A stretch of 64,000 nucleotides of DNA from Micromonospora wenchangensis (GTDB lineage Bacteria; Actinomycetota; Actinomycetes; Mycobacteriales; Micromonosporaceae): NCBI RefSeq assembly GCF_002210435.1, contig NZ_MZMV01000016.1, positions 1 to 64,000 on the forward strand, in the 5' to 3' direction. The translations under genes were made by a program, and so were the position numbers. Below, piece by piece: positions 35,865 through 44,328 of this stretch; the stretch's first letter is position 1, and the number at the start of each line of letters is the position of its first letter. A model generated the notes under the pieces. The model saw only the letters and a list, made by a program, of their open reading frames with translations. It did no database searches and was not told the origin of the DNA.

Positions 35865-38426
35865 TCAGGAGCGGTAGCCGGCGGAGCGGAACTCGTACTC
35901 CCGGTCGTCGTCGCGCTCGGTCGGGTCGCGGCTGAAGTCCCAGCCGCCGGCCGCCTCCCGGCCGGGTCGGCCGCCGACGGCGAAACCGCCGATCTCCTGG
36001 CCGCGACGCCAACCACGGAAGTAACCGGTGGTGTTCTCGGCGAGGCTCGCCGCGTCCCTGACGATCCGCAGCGGACGCTCCTCGCGCAGCGGGGAACCGG
36101 GCACCAGGTTGGCCTGCGGAACCCGCTTGGGCAGCCCGGCGGATGTCTCCGCGCCGACAGCCGGCTGCGCCACCTTCTCGGCGGCCTGCCAACCGGTGTC
36201 CGCGGTGGACGACCACTGCAGGTCGCTCTCGTCGCCGTGCCCGACGAACCAGGCCGACTTGGCCTGGGCGAAGATCAGCAGGTCGCCGTCGCCCTCGTCG
36301 GAGACCGGCGGCGGGCGGTGCTCCATCGGCGCGGGACGGCGCTCGACCGGTTCCGGTCGCCGCTCCAGGCCCGGCCGTTCACCGCGCGCCGGCCGCTCGA
36401 CCCGGTCGAGCAGCTCCGGCCGCTCCGCCCGGTCCAGACGTTCCGGGCGGTCGAGCCGGTCGGCGGGGCGGTCCAGCCGACCCGGTCGCTCGGCCCGGGT
36501 GGGGCGGTCCAGCTGTTCCGCCCGCTCGGCCCGGTGGGGTCGCCCGGCCCGGCCGGCCTCGTCCCGGTCCACCAGCCGCAGCGGCGGGGTGTCCAGGTGC
36601 GGGTCGGCGGGGGTGTCCAGCCCGTCCCGCAGGGCCCGGTCGGCCAGCGGCGGCGGCTCGACCAGCCGCAACATCGGCGGCTCCTGCGGCAGGTCGTCGG
36701 CGAGCCACGGCGGGGTGATGCGCCGCCCGGCACCGGTGTCGGTGGGGGCGTCGGCCGACCGGCCGGCCCGCTCGCCGTACCCCGGCACCACCGGGTTGTT
36801 GGCGGAGCTGTCGGCCGGGTCCTCCGGGTTGTTGACCAGAGGCCAGTTCGCCCGCGACCCGGGCGGGGCGGTGGGCTGCTCCGGCTCGGGCCGGCTGACC
36901 GGCACCGGGACGTTCAGGTCGGTGGCGCTGAATCCGCCGGTGGGGGTGGAGAGCGCACCGGTGGTCTTCGGCCGGGGCGGGATCACGGTGCGCTGCCGCT
37001 CGGCGCGGGCGTTGTTGATCGCGGCGGTGGTCAGCGTCGGCCGGAACGGCTCACCGGCCTCGGCGGGTGGCACGGTGCCGCGCTGCGCCGGAGCGATCGG
37101 GGTGATCCCCGGGGGAGGCGGCGGCGGGGCCGACACCGGCCGGTTCGCCGGGGCGTCCATCCCGCGACGGATCGGCGGGATCATCGTGGTCGGCGCGTCC
37201 GACCCGCGACGGACCGCCGGCATGCCCGGGTCGGTACGCGCGGGCGGCACCGAGGTCGGCAGGCCGGCCGCGGCGGCCGGGGTGACCGGTGCCGGGGCCA
37301 CCGGGGGCGGGGTGATCGGGGCGGGTGCCACCGGCGGCGGGCCGAGCGGTCGGGGTGCGGTCGGCATACCGCTGCCGGGGACCGGCTCGGGGCGGCTACG
37401 ACGACCGGTCGGTACCGGTGGTGCCGGCTCGGCGGGCCGGACCGGACGCAGCCCGGGACCGGTGCCGCTGATCCCGGTCAGCTCGGCGACCTGCTCGCCC
37501 CGACGGGCGGCGGCGCGGCGACCGGGCAACGGGCTCGGGGCGCTGACCCGGGTGGCGAGCGCGCCCACCAGGGCCTCGCAGCCGGCGTCGCAGGCGCGGA
37601 CCGCGGCGACCGACTGCCTGACGGTCTCGGCGACGGCGGAGGTGAGCGCCCGGTTGACGGCGGCCCGGCGCGGGGTCTCGGAGATGGCCACCCGCAGCGC
37701 GGTCACCGCCGCCTCGATCTCCCCCGCCTCGGCGACGCCGTCGGCGGTGAGCCGTGCGGTGACCGCCTCGGCGGCCACCGACATGTCCCGGCCCCGGGCC
37801 GACGTGCCGGTGAGCATGTTCGGCTCGGGCAACGCGTCGAGGACGGCCAGCGCCACCGGCTCGGCCGGGTCCGGGTAGGCCCGCAGGGCCGCCGGGTAGA
37901 GCTCGCGGAGCACCTCGCGCAGGGCCACGGCGGCGGAGTGCCGGCCGCTGGACAGGGCGGCGTGGGCGGCGAGGACCTGCTTGAAACCGGCCAGGTCCCG
38001 GGGGGTCGGCAGGGTGACCGCGGAGAGCGCGCCGGCCTGGAGGGCGCGGGCCAGGCCCACCGCCCGCCGCTCGGCCGGCGCGGACTGCATCTCCTCCAGG
38101 GAGTCGTCGTCGGCGAACCGCTCGGCGAAGTCGTCGACCGAGTCGTCGTCGGCGATCGCGAGTGGACGGCCGGCCGCGCTCAGCAGTGAGGTGACCGCGT
38201 GGTCGTCGCTGTCGGCGGCGATCGCCACGCCACTCGGCCCGCCCGACCGCTCCACGAACAGCGTGACGAGCCGGGCGTAGCCGGCCGCGTCGTCGCTGAT
38301 CTCGTAGACATGCAGCAGACGGCCTGCGTCGTCGACCACGGCGGACGTCAGCGTCGATCCGGCCGAGGCCGGTCGGTCGGCCGGATCTGCCGAGGCCAGA
38401 CCGCAGTACACGCGCACGAGCGCCAA
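35865..38426 (-). CDS. IS110-transposase-like domain protein with CvnA-like C-terminus
   Basis: An 853-residue protein, no established function. Residues 1-130 resemble the DEDD N-terminal domain of IS110 transposases (VRVYCGLASADPADRP, VVDDAGRLLHVYE, GVAIAADSDDH), but the usual Asp/Glu residues are replaced, so catalysis is doubtful. About 150-330 is helical, 340-700 disordered and proline/arginine-rich, with repeated short ERPxRLDR-like motifs. IFAQAKSAWF (about 717) and the segment about 740-810 with AGLPKRVPQANLVPG match the tail of CvnA. TTG 38426 has GGAGGAGG eight bases upstream; an in-frame ATG 39 codons earlier lacks support. No terminal inverted repeats or signs of a mobile element. 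Confidence 0.75.
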   Translation of the reverse strand: MALVRVYCGLASADPADRPASAGSTLTSAVVDDAGRLLHVYEISDDAAGYARLVTLFVERSGGPSGVAIAADSDDHAVTSLLSAAGRPLAIADDDSVDDFAERFADDDSLEEMQSAPAERRAVGLARALQAGALSAVTLPTPRDLAGFKQVLAAHAALSSGRHSAAVALREVLRELYPAALRAYPDPAEPVALAVLDALPEPNMLTGTSARGRDMSVAAEAVTARLTADGVAEAGEIEAAVTALRVAISETPRRAAVNRALTSAVAETVRQSVAAVRACDAGCEALVGALATRVSAPSPLPGRRAAARRGEQVAELTGISGTGPGLRPVRPAEPAPPVPTGRRSRPEPVPGSGMPTAPRPLGPPPVAPAPITPPPVAPAPVTPAAAAGLPTSVPPARTDPGMPAVRRGSDAPTTMIPPIRRGMDAPANRPVSAPPPPPPGITPIAPAQRGTVPPAEAGEPFRPTLTTAAINNARAERQRTVIPPRPKTTGALSTPTGGFSATDLNVPVPVSRPEPEQPTAPPGSRANWPLVNNPEDPADSSANNPVVPGYGERAGRSADAPTDTGAGRRITPPWLADDLPQEPPMLRLVEPPPLADRALRDGLDTPADPHLDTPPLRLVDRDEAGRAGRPHRAERAEQLDRPTRAERPGRLDRPADRLDRPERLDRAERPELLDRVERPARGERPGLERRPEPVERRPAPMEHRPPPVSDEGDGDLLIFAQAKSAWFVGHGDESDLQWSSTADTGWQAAEKVAQPAVGAETSAGLPKRVPQANLVPGSPLREERPLRIVRDAASLAENTTGYFRGWRRGQEIGGFAVGGRPGREAAGGWDFSRDPTERDDDREYEFRSAGYRS

Positions 38427-38491
38427 GGCGTCGTCCTCCTCCCGGGACACCGGTCTATTCACTGCCAGCCACTGATGCTCCCCGCTCGGGG

Positions 38492-39472
38492 TCAGTCGCG
38501 CCAGTCCACGACGGCAGAGATCTTGCCGACAATGGTGCGCCATCCCAAGCTTGCGGTCTGGGCCCCGATTTTTTTCAGCCGCCTACGGCCGAGAAAACCA
38601 CCGACTCCGCCGTTGACAGAAGCGCGCAGCGCCTCGTCGAGGTCGTCCAGGCTGGAACCGGCCGAGAGCATGTCCAGCACGGCGGGTAGCCGCAGCGCGT
38701 ACGACAGGTCGCGGGCGACCTCGCCGGCCTCGATGAGCAGGGTGGGATCCCACGTGTCGTGCCCGCCGCGCAGGTTCTCCACGACCAGGTCGAGCTCGTA
38801 GGTGTCCTCGTCGCGCGGGGCGATGTCGGCGGGCTCCACCCGTTCGGACAGTTCATTCCAACCGTCCAGTTGAGACATGTCGTTGGGCGCGCCGGAGCGG
38901 ACGAAGCTGACCAACGACTCGGGCGTCTTGAACAGCAGCAGCCGGCCCTTGTGGCTCAGGAAGACCGGCACCTCCTCGTCGCCCTCGGCGTCGGCTTCCT
39001 CGTCGCCGTCGGTGTCCGCGTCCGTGTCGTCGTCGGTGGCGTCGGCGTCCGGGTCGACGGTGTCGGTGTCGCCGTCCGCGTCGGCGGTGTCGCGCTTGCG
39101 GTCGGCCCGCTTGCCGTCGCCCCCGGCCTTGGCGTCCGCCTCGTCGTCCTCCGCCGTGAGGGCGGCGAACTCCTCGTCGAGGATGACCACCTCGTCGTCG
39201 TCCTCGGCCTCGACGACCTGACGGCGGGCCAGGAAGGGGTCGTCCTCGTCGCGCTCGACGACGTCCGTCGGGGTCAGCTCGCGTGCCGGCCGGTACGCCC
39301 GGAGGGTGAAGCCGGTGCCGGCGGGCAGGGCGATCTCGACCGGATCGATGTTCAGCTCGTCCCAGAGCGAGCGGTCGACCGGGCCGGGCTCCACGTCGGG
39401 CCCGGCCGGCCCGTCGGTGTCGTCGAGCTCGGGTTCGTCGGCGTCGGGCCGTTGGGGCGACTGGCGGACCAC
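38492..39472 (-). CDS. Acidic conserved protein of unknown function
   Basis: A 326-residue cytoplasmic protein. Residues 1-60 are acidic; LWDELNIDPVEIALP to about 80 is ordered; then a strongly acidic stretch (about 95-175) contains long runs of Asp with Ala/Thr/Gly. The C-terminal 150 residues (VPVFLSHKGRLLLFKTPESL to the end) form a conserved domain ending in a basic GRRRLKKIG segment. I do not recognise the family. GTG 39472 has GGAGGT four bases upstream; ATG 39541 lies directly on a TAGGGT -10-like box and is less likely. It is 65 bases upstream of the IS110-like gene on the same strand, so the two are probably co-transcribed. Confidence 0.65.
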   Translation of the reverse strand: MVRQSPQRPDADEPELDDTDGPAGPDVEPGPVDRSLWDELNIDPVEIALPAGTGFTLRAYRPARELTPTDVVERDEDDPFLARRQVVEAEDDDEVVILDEEFAALTAEDDEADAKAGGDGKRADRKRDTADADGDTDTVDPDADATDDDTDADTDGDEEADAEGDEEVPVFLSHKGRLLLFKTPESLVSFVRSGAPNDMSQLDGWNELSERVEPADIAPRDEDTYELDLVVENLRGGHDTWDPTLLIEAGEVARDLSYALRLPAVLDMLSAGSSLDDLDEALRASVNGGVGGFLGRRRLKKIGAQTASLGWRTIVGKISAVVDWRD

Positions 39473-39541
39473 GCTGACCTCCGTGTGCGTCGGGTTTGCC
39501 CACCCGGCGGCCGCGCGGTCGCCGAGTGACTCTGGGCACAT

Positions 39542-39547
39542 ACCCTA
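39542..39547 (-). promoter_or_regulatory. Candidate -10 element of the acidic-protein unit
   Basis: On the minus strand the hexamer reads TAGGGT. It is 69 bases before the chosen GTG start, giving a leader of about 60 bases. No clear -35 was found. Confidence 0.35.
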
Positions 39548-39692
39548 ATGGGCGTCCCTGCGTCGGCGGACCCCGCACCCCGGCGGCGGCGCGAACCCGC
39601 ACCTCGGCGGCACCGGGAGGCGGCACCCCGATGGCGTCCGGGGCCCGTGTCCCGCTGGCGGTCCGGCGGGCCGACAAGTAGCGTAACTACGC

Positions 39693-40034
39693 ATGAAGGC
39701 TCAGGCGCTGCACGGTCACCTCGACGCCCTGCTCCTGGCCGTGCTGGAGCAGGGTGAGCTGCACGGCTACGCCGTCATCGAGGCCCTGCGCGTCCGCAGC
39801 GACGGGCAGCTCGACCTGCCGACCGGCACCATCTATCCCGCGCTGCGCCGGCTGGAGCGGGCCGGTCGCGTGGCCAGCTCCTGGAGCACCGTCAACGGTC
39901 GGGAGCGGCGCACCTACCGGCTCACCGACTCCGGCCGGGCGTCGCTGGCCGGTGAACGGGCCGGCTGGCGCGAGTTCAGCGCGACCGTCGGCCGGTTCCT
40001 CGACCCCGCCGCCCCACCGTCCGCGCCGGCCTGA
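39693..40034 (+). CDS. PadR family transcriptional regulator
   Basis: A 113-residue PadR-type winged helix repressor. The family pattern HLDALLLAVLEQGELHGYAV, PTGTIYPALRRLERAG and the wing GRERRTYRLTDSG are clear. The short C-terminal helix would dimerise. It converges on a membrane protein gene of the kind often paired with PadR regulators. TAGCGT at 39679-39684, eight bases before the ATG with no ribosome site, suggests a leaderless mRNA. Confidence 0.9.
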   Translation: MKAQALHGHLDALLLAVLEQGELHGYAVIEALRVRSDGQLDLPTGTIYPALRRLERAGRVASSWSTVNGRERRTYRLTDSGRASLAGERAGWREFSATVGRFLDPAAPPSAPA

Positions 40035-40085
40035 CCGCCGGTCTGACCCCGGGCCGGCCGGGCGGGCGGCCGCCGGGACGTGGCG

Positions 40086-40754
40086 TCAGCGGGCGGCCAC
40101 CAGCCACAGCCGGGTGGCCCGGAAGAGCGTGAAGTAGGCGGCGCCGGCCAGCACCGAACCGATGATCATCGGCGGCCAGGTCAGGGCCGCCTCCCACAGC
40201 CCGGCCGACCAGGCGAACAGCGCCACCCCGGCGAGCGCGCCGACGACCAGCGTGCCGGCCAACCCGAGCCCGAGCACCCGCCCGGCCGGCGCGGCGGTCC
40301 GGCCCCGTCGGGCCGCCCAACGCCCGCCCAGCAGGGCCGCCAGCGCCAGCCCGCCCACGACCAGCCAGATCCCGTCCATCGAAGCGGCGAGCACCTGGTA
40401 GCCCGGCGGTGGGGGCGGCCCGCCGCTCCAGCTCGACCCCCGCCAGGTCAGGTCACCGCCGAGGGTCAGCACCACGGCGATCAGCAGCGCCCGCCGGGAC
40501 AGCCCGCGCAACGCCCCGGCGGCCAGTTCCGCCTGGTACGTCGGGGCCAGCTCGGCCGGCGTACCGAAGTCGGCCACGGCCCGCCGCTCGGCCTCCCGTG
40601 CCGGCAGCCCCCGCTCCCGGTACGCCTCGGCGGCGTCGTCCAGCGCGTCGCGTACCTCGCGGAGCAGTCCGGCCCGTAGCCGCGCCGGACCCCGCAGCCG
40701 GGACCCCAGGTCCCGCAGCCGCTCGTCGATCCCCGTCCCGTCGCAGGCACGCAT
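40086..40754 (-). CDS. Permease-prefix-domain-like membrane protein
   Basis: A 222-residue protein. The N-terminal 75 residues are helical and soluble, ending in AREAERRAVADFGTPAELAP, the pattern of the permease prefix/DUF1700-type domain common beside PadR genes. Hydrophobic segments follow at about 85-100, 120-145, 165-185 and 190-215. The function is unknown; such proteins are typically regulated by the adjacent PadR factor. It is convergent with the padR-type gene, with 51 bases between. Confidence 0.75.
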   Translation of the reverse strand: MRACDGTGIDERLRDLGSRLRGPARLRAGLLREVRDALDDAAEAYRERGLPAREAERRAVADFGTPAELAPTYQAELAAGALRGLSRRALLIAVVLTLGGDLTWRGSSWSGGPPPPPGYQVLAASMDGIWLVVGGLALAALLGGRWAARRGRTAAPAGRVLGLGLAGTLVVGALAGVALFAWSAGLWEAALTWPPMIIGSVLAGAAYFTLFRATRLWLVAAR

Positions 40755-40843
40755 GGCACCACCCTGTCACGCGTCGGTGCGCCCGCGCGTCGGGGAGATC
40801 CCCGGACCCGCGCTCCGGGGCCGGCCCGGTACGCCGCGACGGG

Positions 40844-42655
40844 TCAGGGCGTCAGGGCCAGGTAGCCGCGCTCGGCGGCCGCCTGGAGCAGCCACTGGTC
40901 CCGGTACCAGCCGGGGGCGGCCACCAGGTCGGTGTGCCGTCCCCGCTGGACGACCCGCCCGGCGTCGAGCACCACGATCTCGTCCAGCCCGGCCAGGCCG
41001 CTGAGCCGGTGGGTGATCACCAGCACCGAGCGGCCGGCGGGGGTGGCCGCCAGCGTCCCGGCGAGCACCGCGTCGGCGGCGACCGGGTCGAGCCCCTCGG
41101 TCGGCTCGTCCAGCACCAGGACGCCGGGCGCGGCGAGCAGTGCCCGGGCCAGCGCGAGCCGCTGCCGCTGCCCCCCGGAGAGCTGACCGCCCTCCTCGCC
41201 GACCACGGTGTCCCAGCGCTCCGGCTGCTCCCGTACCCAGTCCAGCAGGCCGGCGGCGCGGGTCGCGTCGACGAGTTCCGCCTCGCCCGCGTCCGGCCGG
41301 CCGAGCAGCAGGTTCTCCCGGACCGAGGCGTGGAAGACGTACGCCTCGGCGAGCAGGCCACCGACCATCCGGGGCAGCTCCTCGGGCGGGTACGCCGAGA
41401 CGTCCCGGCCGGCGAGGGTGACCCGGCCGGCGTCGGGTCGTACCGATCCGGTGAGGACGGCGGCCAGGGTGCTCTTGCCCGCCCCGCTCGGCCCGACCAC
41501 CGCGATCCGGCGTCCGGCGGGCAGGTCGAGGTCGAACCCGGCCAGCGCGGGCGCGGCCCCCTCCCGGTACCGGACGACGACCCCCTCGAACCGCACGTCC
41601 GCCGCCTCGGTGCCGGGCTCCGGCGTCGGCCGCCGACCGGACCCGGCCCCGGGGTCACCGTCGGCGTCGGCGGTGGGGGCGTCGTCGAGCAGGGCGGCCA
41701 CCCGGGCCAGGCCGGCGCGGAGCTGGGTGTGCTGACGTGCCGCGCCGACCAGCGCCAACGCGATCTCCACCGCGGCGAGGGTGCCGACGGCGAGCACCCC
41801 CACCAGCACCCCGGACACGTCGGCGCGGAGCGCGGCGAGCACCACCCCGGCGGCGGTCAGCCCGGCGACCAGCACCCCGGCCGCGTCCACCGCGAACCCG
41901 GTCGCGGCGAGCCGGCGCTCCAGCCGGGCCAACCGGTCGGCGCGCCGGGTGGCGGCCCGCAGCGCCTGGTCGGTGGCACCGAAGGCGGCCAGGTCGGCGG
42001 CACCGTGGGTGAGGTCGACGGCGTCGGTGGCGAGCGCGCCGCGCAGCGGCGCGACCTCGTCGGCGGCCCGGCGGGTCAGCGCGGTGGCCAGCACCGGCAG
42101 CGCCACCCCGGCGACCAGCAACCCGACCGCGAGCACCCCGGCGGCGGGCAGCGAGACCAGCGCGGCCCCGCCGACCGCCAGCACCCCGACCAGGGCGGCC
42201 GCCGCTCCGGGCACGAGCACCCGCAGCAGCAGGTCCTGCACCGCCTCGACGTCGGAGACCAGCCGGCTCAGGGCGTCCCCGCTGCGCTGACCGGCCTGCC
42301 CGCGGCGGGCGGCGAGGCTGGCGAAGACCCGGGCCCGCACGTCGGTGATCATGCGGAGCACGGCGTCGTGACCGGCGAGCCGTTCGGTGTAGCGCAGCAC
42401 GCCCCGGCTCACGGCCAGCGCCCGGACGGCGACGATGGCGACGGTGAGCCGGTCCAGCGGTGGCTGGCCGGCGGCGCTCATCAGCAGCCAGGTGGCGGTG
42501 GCCATCAGGGCCAGCCCGGCGAGTTCGGTGGCCGACGCGAGCAGCCCGGCCCCGACCAGCCGGCCCAGGTACGGCCGGGCCAGCCGCAGCACCACCCGCT
42601 CGGGTCCGGTGCCCGGCGGCGGGCCTCCCGCGCCGGGGGCAGGGGCGGTGCTCAC
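40844..42655 (-). CDS. cydC: Thiol-reductant ABC exporter subunit CydC
   Basis: A 603-residue half-transporter: six membrane helices (about residues 25-320), then an ABC domain with Walker A GPSGAGKST (about 395), signature LSGGQRQRLALARALL (about 500) and Walker B LVLDEPTEGLD. With CydD it exports cysteine or glutathione, needed for assembly of cytochrome bd. The GTG start overlaps the cydD stop by four bases (GTGA). Its product begins VSTAPAPGAGG; the frame stays open upstream inside cydD, which is not coding. Last gene of the operon. Confidence 0.93.
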   Translation of the reverse strand: MSTAPAPGAGGPPPGTGPERVVLRLARPYLGRLVGAGLLASATELAGLALMATATWLLMSAAGQPPLDRLTVAIVAVRALAVSRGVLRYTERLAGHDAVLRMITDVRARVFASLAARRGQAGQRSGDALSRLVSDVEAVQDLLLRVLVPGAAAALVGVLAVGGAALVSLPAAGVLAVGLLVAGVALPVLATALTRRAADEVAPLRGALATDAVDLTHGAADLAAFGATDQALRAATRRADRLARLERRLAATGFAVDAAGVLVAGLTAAGVVLAALRADVSGVLVGVLAVGTLAAVEIALALVGAARQHTQLRAGLARVAALLDDAPTADADGDPGAGSGRRPTPEPGTEAADVRFEGVVVRYREGAAPALAGFDLDLPAGRRIAVVGPSGAGKSTLAAVLTGSVRPDAGRVTLAGRDVSAYPPEELPRMVGGLLAEAYVFHASVRENLLLGRPDAGEAELVDATRAAGLLDWVREQPERWDTVVGEEGGQLSGGQRQRLALARALLAAPGVLVLDEPTEGLDPVAADAVLAGTLAATPAGRSVLVITHRLSGLAGLDEIVVLDAGRVVQRGRHTDLVAAPGWYRDQWLLQAAAERGYLALTP

Positions 42656-44328
42656 CGGCCGGCCTCCGCGGTCGGGGTCAGCTCGGTGACCCGGCCGGCG
42701 TCGACGTGCAGCACCCGGTCGGCGTCCGCCAGCAGGGCCGGCCGGTGCGCCACCAGCAGGGCGGTACGCCCGGCGACCAGCCGCCGGGTGGCGTCCAGGA
42801 CGGTCGTCTCGCTCGCCGTGTCCAGCCGGGCCGTCGGCTCGTCGAGCAGCACCAGCGGGGCGGCCCGGAGGAAGGCGCGGGCCAGGGCGACCCGCTGCCG
42901 CTGGCCGCTGGACAGTCCGTGGCCGCGCTCGCCGAGCAGGGTGCCCAGCCCGTCGGGCAGGGCCGTCACCACCTCGTCCAGCGCGGCGTCGGTGACCGCG
43001 CGGGCCAGGTCGGCGTCGGGGGTGTCGGGTGCGCCGAGCCGGATGTTGTCGGCGAGCGTGGCGGCGAACAGGTGGGCGCGCTGCGGCACCCAGGCGATCT
43101 GCCGACGCCAGTCGTCGGGGTCGACGTCGGCCAGGTCGACCCCGGCCACGGTGATCCGGCCGGCGGTCGGGGTGACGAAGCCGAGCAGCAGGCCGAGCAG
43201 GGTGCTCTTGCCGGCACCGCTCGGCCCGACGACGGCGATCCGTTCGCCGGGCCGGATGGTGAGCGTGACGTCCCGCAGGGCGGTGGTCCGCTCGTAGGCG
43301 ACGGTGACGCCGGAGAGGACGATCTCGCCGTCGCCGGACGGCGTCCGGACGCGTCCGGTGGCCACCGGGGCACCTCCGGCCGGTACGGCGGAGACGGTCA
43401 GTGCCTCGTCCAGCGCCGTCAGCCCCTCCATGCTGGCGTGGAACCGGCTGCCGGCGGCCCGCAACGGCAGGTACGCCTCCGGGGTGAGCAGCAGCACCAG
43501 CAGCGCGGTGGCGAGGGTGATCCCGCCGTCGAGCAGCCGGATGCCGACCGGCACCGCGACCAGCGCCACCGACAGGGTGGCGACCAGCTCCAGCACCAGC
43601 GCGGAGAGGAAGGCGATGCGCAGCGTCCCCATGGTTGCCACGCGGTGCCCGTCGGCCATCCGGCGGACCACCCCGGTCTGCGCCCGCGCCCGGCCGAACG
43701 CGCGCAGGGTGGGCAGCCCGGCGACCATGTCCAGGAAGTGCCCGCCGAGCATCGACAGCCGCCGCCACTGCCGTTCGGTGGCGGCCTGGGCCTGCCAGCC
43801 GAGCAGCGCGCCGAAGACCGGGATCAGCGGGAGGGTCAGCACGATGATCAGGGCCGAACTCCAGTCGGCGAAGACCAACCGGGCGAGCACGGCGGCGGGC
43901 ACGGTGACGCTGAGCACGAGCTGGGGGAGGTAGCCGGTGAAGTAGGCGTCCAGGGCGTCGAGGCCGCGCCCGGTGAGGGTGGCGAGCTGCCCGGCCCGCT
44001 GGCCGGCGACCCAGCCGGGCCCGTGCCGGCCGACGGCGGCGAGCAGGTCGGCGCGGAGCGTCGCCTTGACGGTGGCGGCGGCCCGCGCGGCGACGGTGCC
44101 CTGCCCCCAGGTGACCAGGGCCCGGCCGCCGACGGCGGCGACGAAGCCGGCGAGCGCGCCGGTGGCGAGCCGGCCGTGGACGGCGGCGGCGAGCACCGTG
44201 GCCAGGGCGGTGGCCTGTGCGACGACCAGCAGCGCGGTGAGCCCGCCGAGGGCCGCGAGCACGGCGAGGTCGCGCCGGGCCGCGGGGACCCGGCGCAGCA
44301 GACGCGGGTCGAAGGGACGGCGGTTCAC
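42652..44328 (-). CDS. cydD: Thiol-reductant ABC exporter subunit CydD
   Basis: A 558-residue half-transporter, partner of CydC. Six membrane helices (about 18-295) include the family segment GRGLDALDAYFTGYLPQLVL; the ABC domain has GPSGAGKST (about 372), LSSGQRQRVALARAFL (about 475) and LVLLDEPTARLD. The GTG start overlaps the cydB stop by four bases; the product starts VNRRPFDPRLLRRV. Both cyd ATPase genes share tight overlaps, so all four genes are coupled. Confidence 0.94.
   Translation of the reverse strand: MNRRPFDPRLLRRVPAARRDLAVLAALGGLTALLVVAQATALATVLAAAVHGRLATGALAGFVAAVGGRALVTWGQGTVAARAAATVKATLRADLLAAVGRHGPGWVAGQRAGQLATLTGRGLDALDAYFTGYLPQLVLSVTVPAAVLARLVFADWSSALIIVLTLPLIPVFGALLGWQAQAATERQWRRLSMLGGHFLDMVAGLPTLRAFGRARAQTGVVRRMADGHRVATMGTLRIAFLSALVLELVATLSVALVAVPVGIRLLDGGITLATALLVLLLTPEAYLPLRAAGSRFHASMEGLTALDEALTVSAVPAGGAPVATGRVRTPSGDGEIVLSGVTVAYERTTALRDVTLTIRPGERIAVVGPSGAGKSTLLGLLLGFVTPTAGRITVAGVDLADVDPDDWRRQIAWVPQRAHLFAATLADNIRLGAPDTPDADLARAVTDAALDEVVTALPDGLGTLLGERGHGLSSGQRQRVALARAFLRAAPLVLLDEPTARLDTASETTVLDATRRLVAGRTALLVAHRPALLADADRVLHVDAGRVTELTPTAEAGR

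Noticed and set aside
35865..38426. Active IS110 insertion sequence
   Set aside because: Catalytic residues are degenerate, no terminal inverted repeats or target duplications are visible, and the protein continues into an 500-residue tail related to CvnA.
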